This document shows, piece by piece, positions 7,057 to 11,057 of a stretch of DNA of 11,057 bases (position 1 is the first letter of the stretch; the number at the start of each line of letters is the position of its first letter). Location: positions 1-11,057 of the forward strand of contig USFW01000038.1 of NCBI GenBank assembly GCA_900553985.1, written 5' to 3'. The position numbers were made by a program, and so were the translations under genes. This DNA is from an uncultured Clostridium sp. GTDB taxonomy: Bacteria; Bacillota; Clostridia; TANB77; CAG-508. The notes below the pieces were generated by a model. That model saw only the letters and a list, made by a program, of their open reading frames with translations, had not been told where the DNA came from and did not search any database.

Positions 7057-7404
7057 TTAAGATTTTAATCGATTATCATATTTATCTAGCCCTTCTTTAA
7101 TGGCAATATTTACCAATTTAGTTATAGAAATTCCATATTTTTGTCTCATATCTTCTAATTTTTCATACATAGATTCCCTTATAATTATAGACCTTGCTAT
7201 ATTTATATCATCTTTATTCTTCTTATATATAATAATTTTATCTTCTATATTAAATTCATCTATACATGCATCTATTATTTTATTTACTGATGCTTCTAAT
7301 TCATTTTTGGCAATTTCTTTTATACGATCATATAAACCACTTTCAATTTCAGTAGATTTTTTCACCCATTCTTCTTTTGTATAAAATCTATCATACCATT
7401 TCAT
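7057..7404 (-). CDS. Small protein with two ribbon-helix-helix-like units, putative transcription regulator
   Basis: 115 residues, not a family I can name. The C-terminal half (about 73-110) has the shape of a ribbon-helix-helix domain: a short strand ARSIIIRES, a helix MYEKLEDMRQKYG, a turn, and a second helix ITKLVNIAIKEGLDKY. The N-terminal half (about 16-52) has a similar pattern, STEIESGLYDRIKEIAKN then EASVNKIIDACIDEF, suggesting a tandem pair in one chain, which could form an intramolecular DNA-binding dimer. This is a pattern reading, not a database match. An AAGGAG site lies 10 bases before the ATG. The gene is divergent from the retroelement operon, and the spacer holds inverted GTTAT sites over its own -10, so it may regulate itself and the retroelement. 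Alternatives are an antitoxin without a visible toxin partner or an unrelated helical protein. Confidence 0.6.
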   Translation of the reverse strand: MKWYDRFYTKEEWVKKSTEIESGLYDRIKEIAKNELEASVNKIIDACIDEFNIEDKIIIYKKNKDDINIARSIIIRESMYEKLEDMRQKYGISITKLVNIAIKEGLDKYDNRLKS

Positions 7405-7446
7405 ACTTTTTCATCTCCTTAAATTATATATAATTCCTACTATTAC

Positions 7447-7507
7447 GTTATGATTATAGCATATAACTATTATTGTTATAATATTCCAATTAGATCTGTT
7501 TTATAAC
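7447..7507. promoter_or_regulatory. Possible operator: four GTTAT half-sites in alternating orientation
   Basis: GTTATG at 7447-7452 faces ATATAAC at 7461-7467, and GTTATAA at 7475-7481 faces TTATAAC at 7501-7507, giving two inverted pairs within 61 bp. They lie between the divergent RHH-like gene and the retroelement operon. The first pair spans the likely -10 of the RHH-like gene; the last half-site ends 30 bases before the retroelement -35. RHH proteins usually bind such short repeated sites, but AT richness makes chance occurrence possible. Confidence 0.35.
7453..7481 (-). promoter_or_regulatory. Possible promoter of the RHH-like gene
   Basis: On the minus strand TTATAA (7481-7476), a 17-base spacer and TATAAT (7458-7453). 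The -10 is perfect but the -35 is weak. It overlaps the inverted GTTAT sites, which would fit autoregulation. Confidence 0.4.
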
Positions 7508-7537
7508 CTTTTATTCTTATTTTTCAATCTGTTTGGG

Positions 7538-7566
7538 TTGACATTTTTTTACATTTATTGTATAAT
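7538..7566 (+). promoter_or_regulatory. Consensus sigma-A promoter of the DGR operon
   Basis: TTGACA (7538-7543), a 17-base spacer and TATAAT (7561-7566), a perfect match to the vegetative consensus. Transcription would start near 7573, about 26 bases before the first ATG, and AAAGGA follows at about 7585-7590. Such a strong promoter suggests the operon needs a repressor or is constitutively on. Confidence 0.85.
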
Positions 7567-7598
7567 TTGTTTATTCTACAAAAGAAAGGATTTTTAAT

Positions 7599-8018
7599 AT
7601 GGGAAAATTATTTAATACATATAAAAACTTAAAAATGAAAAATAGTGAAAAAATTTATTTATTTCAAAGTGGCATTTTTTATATTTTTTTAGATGATGAT
7701 GCAAAATTAATGTCTTCTATCTTAAACTTAAAACTAACAAATCTATCTCCTGAAGTTGTAAAATGTGGTTTTCCTGTTAATTCGATAAACAAATATATAA
7801 ATATTTTTAATAATTTAAATTACGATATAGAAATAGTCCAAAATAGCAATGCACCTTCAGTTATAACTCCAAACAACTATATTGCTAACCAAAATATATT
7901 AAAATTTATAGAATTTGTTTCTTCTATATCGCCTGACACTTTATCTATTTCTGAAGCTTATGATCTATTAAATCAATTAAAACAAGATTCATTAAATTTA
8001 TTAAATAAAGCAACATGA
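7599..8018 (+). CDS. MutS-domain-I-only protein (MutS-like DGR accessory protein)
   Basis: 139 residues. The segment at about 19-81 follows the pattern of MutS domain I: LFQSGIFYIFLDDDA (compare the GDFYE-F-DA box), ILNLKLT, CGFPVNSINKYINIFNNLNYDIEIVQ (compare the GFPYHA...L...GY.VAI.EQ box). The mismatch-reading Phe-X-Glu becomes Phe27-Tyr-Ile29, so Phe is kept and Glu lost. The tail (about 110-128, SPDTLSISEAYDLLNQLK) resembles the last helix of full MutS (D..-LTP-EAL..L-.LK). The connector, lever, clamp and ATPase domains of the roughly 850-residue parent are absent. As I recall, MutS-like proteins have been noted as occasional DGR accessory genes; their role is not established. Binding mispaired TR-cDNA or heteroduplex intermediates, or blocking repair, is inference. 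It is first gene behind a perfect promoter, with an AAAGGA ribosome site eight bases before the ATG. Confidence 0.72.
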   Translation: MGKLFNTYKNLKMKNSEKIYLFQSGIFYIFLDDDAKLMSSILNLKLTNLSPEVVKCGFPVNSINKYINIFNNLNYDIEIVQNSNAPSVITPNNYIANQNILKFIEFVSSISPDTLSISEAYDLLNQLKQDSLNLLNKAT

Positions 8019-8050
8019 TTAAAATATTTTTATTTTTTAGCCTACGAACC

Positions 8051-8072
8051 ATGTTTGTTTATGCACAAACAT
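8051..8072 (+). other. Hairpin between the MutS-like gene and avd
   Basis: A perfect 8-bp stem ATGTTTGT/ACAAACAT with the loop TTATGC, followed by TTTTATT. It lies in the 111-bp gap between the first and second DGR genes. It could be a partial terminator or processing site that lowers expression of avd and RT relative to the first gene. Confidence 0.4.
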
Positions 8073-8129
8073 TTTATTAAAATTTTATTTGCATTTTGTT
8101 TTTATAAATTTAATTATGAAAGGAATACC

Positions 8130-8489
8130 ATGGAAAAATCAAATGATAATTTAAAAATATACCAAAAATATCTAGAATTAATATATTATTCAAATGATAT
8201 AGTTAGAAAATATCCAAAAAGTGAAAATTTTACTCTTGTTCAGGAAATTAAAAACTCTCTATATGTAGGTTTACGAAATTTGATGTATGCCATCAAAACT
8301 TTTAATAAAAAAGAAAAACTTAATTATTTAAATGAATTTGACACAAATATGAATCTTTTAAAAATTCATATTAGAATATCTTTTAAGTACAAATACATCT
8401 CTTTGCAAAACTATAATACTTGGAGTTCTTTAATAACAGATATTTGTAATATGTTAGGAGGTTGGATATCATCATGCCTAAAAAAATAA
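8130..8489 (+). CDS. avd: DGR accessory variability determinant (Avd-like four-helix protein)
   Basis: 119 residues from the ATG at 8130, close to the 128 residues of the phage BPP-1 protein. It is predicted all-helical, with the family hallmarks YPKSENFTLVQEIKNS (about 28-43) and the closing segment SLQNYNTWSSLITDICNMLGGWI (about 91-113, shown in pieces: YISLQNYNTWSS then MLGGWI). Avd proteins form a positively charged pentameric barrel that binds the RT and the template RNA and is needed for adenine-mutagenic cDNA synthesis. An upstream in-frame ATG (8055) is open but starts inside the intergenic hairpin and has no ribosome site. The ATG at 8130 follows GAAAGGA by five bases. The end overlaps the RT start by 16 bases, so the two are translationally coupled. 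Confidence 0.88.
   Translation: MEKSNDNLKIYQKYLELIYYSNDIVRKYPKSENFTLVQEIKNSLYVGLRNLMYAIKTFNKKEKLNYLNEFDTNMNLLKIHIRISFKYKYISLQNYNTWSSLITDICNMLGGWISSCLKK
8456..8461 (+). promoter_or_regulatory. Ribosome binding site of the RT gene
   Basis: AGGAGG inside the end of avd. A TTG at 8462 abuts it and cannot be used; the ATG at 8474 is 12 bases away, somewhat long but the only sensible start. This fixes the RT start at 8474. Confidence 0.6.
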
Positions 8490-9583
8490 AAAATATCTTT
8501 CTTCAAAATTTAACATTTGAAAAATTAATGCAAGCACATTATAGAGCTAAAAAACATAAGACATATAAAAATGAAGTAATTAAATTTGAGTTTAATTTAG
8601 AAAATAATATTATAAATTTAATGAATAATTTAAGAAATAAAACATATCGTTTAGGTAAATATTATACTTTTAAAGTCTACGAGCCAAAAGAAAGATACAT
8701 TCAAGCATTACCCTATAAAGATAGAATAGTTCATCAATGGTATGTTGAAGAATTTATCAAGCCTTATATTTTGCCAAAATTCATACGTTCAACATATGCT
8801 TGTTTACCAGATAAAGGCACTCATAGAGCTGTTGCTGATGTTCAACATCAAATGCAAGTTTGTAAAAGGAACAATAAAAACTTTTGGATATTAAAATGCG
8901 ATATTAAAAAATTTTTTTATTCAATAAATCCATATATCCTATTTAATATTATTAAAAGATTTTTTGCTGATCCATATTTTTTACATTTAACTCAAATTTT
9001 TATATTTAATGGTCCTATTGATAAATCAGCAGTTGGTATTCCTATTGGAAATTATACTAGTCAATTTTTTGCAAATATATACTTAAATGAATTAGATCAA
9101 TTTGTAAAAAGAGACTTAAAAATCAAATATTATACTCGATATATGGATGATTTTATATTAATTTTAAAAAATAAACAAGAATGTATATACATCAAAAATG
9201 AAATCGAGACATTTCTAAAATCCAACTTAAAACTAGAGTTAAATGATAAATCTAGATATTACCCTTCCAAAATGGGTGTTAATTTTTGTGGATATAGAAT
9301 TTTCCCAACACATAGATTATTAAGAACTTCTAGTAAGAAAAAAATAAATAAGAATATTAAAAAATGGAATTACCAATATAAAAATAAAAAATTAGATATT
9401 AACTATGCAAATCAAAGTTTAAATTCTTGGATAGCTCATGCTTCTCACTCTAACTCATTTTTGTTAACTCAAAAAATTATAAATAAATGTAATTTTATAT
9501 ATACAAATTCAACAGATTTAAAAATAGAAAAAAATTTAATTTTTGATATAGAAAACTATAATAAACATATCCAAGATACATAA
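8474..9583 (+). CDS. DGR reverse transcriptase
   Basis: 369 residues. The RT palm is complete: the first catalytic Asp in LKCDIKKFF (about 142-148), the DGR signature IGNYTSQFFANIY (about 191-203) in place of the QG form of group II intron RTs, and the catalytic box RYMDDF (YMDD at about 223-226). The early motif LPYKDRIVHQW (about 79-89) and a thumb region with MGVNFCGYRIFPTHRLLR are also typical of DGR RTs. No maturase, endonuclease or integrase domain follows, which excludes a group II intron protein. The enzyme copies template-repeat RNA with frequent errors opposite adenine, and the cDNA then replaces the variable repeat. It overlaps avd by 16 bases. No strong terminator follows; a 4-bp ACAG/CTGT stem with CTTTTT at 9586-9606 is the only candidate. 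Confidence 0.95.
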   Translation: MPKKIKNIFLQNLTFEKLMQAHYRAKKHKTYKNEVIKFEFNLENNIINLMNNLRNKTYRLGKYYTFKVYEPKERYIQALPYKDRIVHQWYVEEFIKPYILPKFIRSTYACLPDKGTHRAVADVQHQMQVCKRNNKNFWILKCDIKKFFYSINPYILFNIIKRFFADPYFLHLTQIFIFNGPIDKSAVGIPIGNYTSQFFANIYLNELDQFVKRDLKIKYYTRYMDDFILILKNKQECIYIKNEIETFLKSNLKLELNDKSRYYPSKMGVNFCGYRIFPTHRLLRTSSKKKINKNIKKWNYQYKNKKLDINYANQSLNSWIAHASHSNSFLLTQKIINKCNFIYTNSTDLKIEKNLIFDIENYNKHIQDT

Positions 9584-9619
9584 TAACAGCTATAACCTGT
9601 CTTTTTAAAATTCTTTTAC

Positions 9620-9648
9620 TTGTTGTATATGAAAAAATTTTGTATAAT
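9620..9648 (+). promoter_or_regulatory. Possible plus-strand promoter between RT and TR
   Basis: TTGTTG (9620-9625), a 17-base spacer and TATAAT (9643-9648). RNA would start near 9655 and run rightward through the hairpin at 9689-9733 and across the TR, antisense to the predicted template RNA. No open frame follows it, so a product would be a non-coding RNA. Confidence 0.4.
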
Positions 9649-9688
9649 ATCAATATAAAATATGATTTTTCTGCATAATAATATAGAA

Positions 9689-9733
9689 ATCAGTTACTTT
9701 GGGAGGAATATCTATCCTTTTTTTGTAACTGAT
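9689..9733. other. Hairpin downstream of the RT gene
   Basis: A perfect 9-bp stem ATCAGTTAC/GTAACTGAT encloses 27 bases, within which AGGAATA and TATCCT can pair partly. Neither side carries a good U-run, so it is not a clear terminator. It may be part of a structured RNA of the element on either strand. Confidence 0.45.
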
Positions 9734-10005
9734 CTTATCTATATATAAACTTTTATAACTTATATTGCATAAGCCAGGATTTTCAAATTTTACTCAAACT
9801 AGCTTACTATTAATGTGTTTATGACATAAAATCTAAGTTTATGCCAAAGGAATTAAACTTCTTTGATACAAATCCTGTTAGTACATTTCATTTTCTTTCC
9901 AAATACTTTTTTCATTTTATAGAATTTGAAAAGACTTAGCCTACCTCTCGAAAACATCCTTAAATATTTTCCATCTGGGATAGATTTCTTTATAAATCTT
10001 TGTGT

Positions 10006-10161
10006 ATCGAAGTGCTAAGGAGCCAACACCGGACGAAACGAATTGTTGCCATTAGCATTGCCATTGTTGTTGTTGAAATAGAAGGTACCTGCTGCTGTGT
10101 CATTGTAATTGCCCCCACGATTGAAGAACGGATTAGCTCCGTTAGGGAAGTTGGCGTACGC
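10006..10161 (-). repeat. DGR template repeat (TR)
   Basis: 156 bp paired with the VR at a constant offset of 303 bp, with 22 differences. Read on the minus strand, 21 of these fall on TR adenines (16 A to G, 3 A to T, 2 A to C); the one other is C to T (10009 against 10312), beyond the stop codon. The TR is rich in AAC and AAT triplets in the target frame, giving an Asn-rich virtual peptide (NNNNGNANGNNSFRPVLAP), as is usual for DGR templates. It is clearly richer in G and C than its surroundings. At its 3' end (10017-10042) 26 bases contain no minus-strand adenine. Template RNA must be minus-strand, opposite to the RT. A weak TATAAA -10 on the minus strand at 10186-10181 could start it; read-through from the target gene is the alternative. 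Confidence 0.95.
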
Positions 10162-10297
10162 TACAGTTTAATCCCTATGTTTTATATCTTGAAATATAAT
10201 TTTTTATTCTTTTATTTTCCTTTATTTTTTCTTAAAATTTTCCCGTATTCCTATTTTTCTTCACTTCTAATCAGTGCCGAAATAAAGGTAAACAAGG

Positions 10298-10324
10298 TCC
10301 TAAGTCACATCAAAGTGCTAAGGA
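10298..10324 (-). other. Hairpin at the 3' edge of the VR, absent at the TR
   Basis: TCCTAAG (10298-10304) and CAC (10306-10308) face GTG (10315-10317) and CTAAGGA (10318-10324) around a 6-base loop ATCAAA, with one A-A mismatch and one bulged T. It straddles the target stop codon and the end of the repeat. The TR has the right arm but not the left. In the BPP-1 DGR a hairpin just after the VR aids target choice; this may be its counterpart, or a terminator of the target gene. Confidence 0.5.
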
Positions 10325-10464
10325 GCCAACACCGGACGAAACGAATAGGAGCCACCAGCACCGCCAGTGCTGTTGTCGAAACAGAAGGTACCTGCTGCTG
10401 TGCCATTGTAACCGCCCCCACGACTGAAGAACGGACCAGCCCCGCCAGGGAAGTAGGCGTACGC
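10309..10464 (-). repeat. DGR variable repeat (VR) in the target gene
   Basis: 156 bp matching the TR. It covers the last codons of the target gene and nine bases beyond the stop. The 21 adenine changes alter 14 codons: Asn to Gly five times, to Ser three times, to Tyr twice, and to Asp and Thr once each, plus Asp to Gly and Tyr to Cys, with one silent change (GGA to GGG). The closing stretch SFRPVLAP is unchanged. Its coding strand (10320-10345) is adenine-free for 26 bases, which is the expected position of the initiation-of-mutagenic-homing (IMH) site. Confidence 0.95.
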
Positions 10465-11057
10465 ATCAAACCATGAGCCTGTTCCGTGTGAGTGTGATAC
10501 TGATGTCTCGTATACTGCATCTCCTTTATTTTTCTTTCCTGCTGTTTGATAATCTTTTGATTGATTATTTTCTGAGCTATATACTGTTTTATACTTTGTA
10601 CTTGTTGCTTGTTCACTTTCTGTTGCTCCATAGAAGTCTCCTGCATTTTTTCCTCCTGTAGTTCCTAATTGGTCATTTTTATTGTTTACATATGCTGCTG
10701 TTCTTTCCCATGCTCCCCCATTTAGGTCATATACTCCTGTTGCATTATGTGTTGTTGATTGAGCCTTATTTGTTGTGTATATTTCTTCTACTGTATTTGT
10801 TCCTCCTGTGTAAAATGCTGAGCTTTTATTTTGTTCTACTTTTTTCTTATTCGTTCCATACTTACTATGTGCCAAATATACTGTTGCTCCCCATTCACTA
10901 TTTTTTGCCATATGACTATTTAAATTTACACTTTCTCCATATGTTGCTTTCATTCCAGCTTTATATTGATCATTTATTGTCATACTTCTTAAACTTTGTA
11001 CACCTGGTTTTACACTTACTTTACTTGCATCTCCATTACTATATGCTCCTGTTGCTT
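10318..11057 (-). CDS. DGR target protein, C-type-lectin/FGE-sulfatase-like, C-terminal part (N-terminus beyond the right edge)
   Basis: 245 residues are visible; the frame is open to the window edge. The ligand-binding fold is recognisable as a formylglycine-generating-enzyme-like C-type lectin domain: SEWGATVYLAHSKYG, then TGVYDLNGGAWERTAAYV (about residues 106-123 of the visible part; compare the NVWEW region of the family), and the terminal SFRPVLAP found in many DGR targets. The last 48 or so residues are encoded by the VR and are Gly-rich (FPGGAGPFFSRGGGYNG). DGR targets are usually displayed on the surface and bind varied ligands. In related Clostridia such proteins often begin with a prepilin-like anchor; whether this one does cannot be seen. 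The first internal Met (10983) is not the start. It is transcribed toward the TR and convergent with the RT operon. Confidence 0.88.
   Translation of the reverse strand, partial: ATGAYSNGDASKVSVKPGVQSLRSMTINDQYKAGMKATYGESVNLNSHMAKNSEWGATVYLAHSKYGTNKKKVEQNKSSAFYTGGTNTVEEIYTTNKAQSTTHNATGVYDLNGGAWERTAAYVNNKNDQLGTTGGKNAGDFYGATESEQATSTKYKTVYSSENNQSKDYQTAGKKNKGDAVYETSVSHSHGTGSWFDAYAYFPGGAGPFFSRGGGYNGTAAGTFCFDNSTGGAGGSYSFRPVLAP

Larger units (their letters stand above)
9584..10005. other. Non-coding region between RT and TR; predicted 3' spacer of the DGR RNA on the minus strand
   Basis: 422 bp without a supported gene. It holds a plus-strand promoter-like pair (9620-9648), a 9-bp hairpin (9689-9733), an 8-bp inverted repeat CAGGATTT/AAATCCTG (9775-9782 and 9870-9877), TTTATG/CATAAA pairing near 9816, and a small hairpin AGATTT/AAATCT (9982-9999) beside the TR. 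In the BPP-1 DGR the RNA downstream of the TR is bound by RT-Avd and is needed for cDNA priming. Here the TR is read leftward, so that spacer would lie in this region, on the minus strand. Confidence 0.5.
7538..11057. other. Diversity-generating retroelement (DGR) cassette
   Basis: All DGR parts are present: an Avd-type accessory protein (8130-8489), a DGR-type reverse transcriptase (8474-9583), a template repeat (10006-10161) and a variable repeat (10309-10464) at the 3' end of a target gene (10318 to beyond 11057). A MutS-like protein leads the operon. TR and VR differ at 21 TR adenines plus one non-adenine position beyond the stop codon. RT genes are on the plus strand; TR, VR and target are read on the minus strand. 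No phage structural or integrase gene is visible, so the element looks chromosomal and cellular, although the flanks beyond the window are unknown. Confidence 0.95.

Noticed and set aside
8055..8129. Upstream ATG extending avd by 25 residues
   Set aside because: It begins within the hairpin at 8051-8072 and lacks a ribosome site; the ATG at 8130 has one and gives the usual Avd length.
8462..8473. TTG at 8462 as RT start
   Set aside because: It directly abuts the AGGAGG site, leaving no room for initiation; the ATG at 8474 fits.
8474..9583. RT as part of a group II intron or retron
   Set aside because: It has the DGR-type GxxxSQ motif and no maturase or endonuclease domain, no intron domain V was seen, and TR/VR with adenine-specific differences are present.
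9586..9606. Intrinsic terminator after the RT gene
   Set aside because: Only a 4-bp stem (ACAG/CTGT) precedes the T-run; too weak to call.
10006..10464. TR and VR as an ordinary duplication of the target gene end
   Set aside because: Ordinary divergence would not place 21 of 22 differences on adenines of one copy, mostly at codon positions one and two.
10000..10476. Plus-strand open frame across TR and VR with a repeated peptide
   Set aside because: It is the antisense of the TR and VR. Its internal repeat is simply the two 156-bp repeats read backward, and it has no ribosome site.
10305..10646. Second minus-strand open frame overlapping the target gene
   Set aside because: It is in another frame of the target gene, without the lectin-like motifs; the frame ending SFRPVLAP is the one altered codon by codon by the TR.

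Overview
The window is very AT-rich and reads like an anaerobic, low-GC member of the Firmicutes (Clostridia, probably an uncultured gut-type lineage). The evidence is a four-subunit pyruvate:ferredoxin oxidoreductase with a small clostridial 2[4Fe-4S] ferredoxin, a RicT/YaaT protein next to holB as in Bacillus and Clostridium, perfect sigma-A-like promoters, TTG starts, and a prepilin-like N-terminus of a kind common in such bacteria. No rRNA, tRNA or CRISPR array was found.

Layout. (1) 1-300, minus: N-terminal part of a prepilin-like secreted protein running off the left edge. (2) 740-3872, plus: porC-porD-porA-porB behind a TTGACA-17-TATACT promoter. (3) 3877-4143: a 267-bp MITE-like element with 33-bp terminal inverted repeats and an internal terminator-like hairpin, lying between the convergent por operon and a 56-residue ferredoxin gene (4159-4329, minus). 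(4) 4477-6980, minus: lepB-holB-ricT behind a TTGAAA-17-TATAAT promoter; ricT probably starts at a TTG that overlaps the holB stop. (5) 7057-7404, minus: a small protein that looks like two tandem ribbon-helix-helix units, divergent from the next operon across a spacer rich in inverted GTTAT sites. (6) 7538-11057: a complete diversity-generating retroelement (DGR).

The DGR is the main find. A perfect TTGACA-17-TATAAT promoter drives a plus-strand operon of a MutS-domain-I-only protein, an Avd-type accessory protein and a DGR-type reverse transcriptase (YMDD, IGNYTSQ). The template repeat (TR, 10006-10161) and variable repeat (VR, 10309-10464) are 156-bp direct repeats. Read on the minus strand, 21 of their 22 differences fall on TR adenines; the other is a single non-A change beyond the stop codon. 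The VR encodes the C-terminus of a C-type-lectin/FGE-sulfatase-like target protein that runs off the right edge. TR and VR are both read on the strand opposite to the RT, with the TR only 147 bp downstream of the VR. Template RNA therefore has to come from the minus strand, by its own promoter or by read-through from the target gene, converging on the RT operon. This differs from the co-directional arrangement of the classical phage and Treponema DGRs.

Working model (inference): the RHH protein may control the divergent DGR promoter. The RT with Avd, possibly helped by the MutS-like protein, copies the minus-strand TR RNA with errors at adenines. The cDNA replaces the VR, marked at its 3' end by an adenine-free segment and a hairpin absent from the TR, and so diversifies a protein that is probably surface-exposed.
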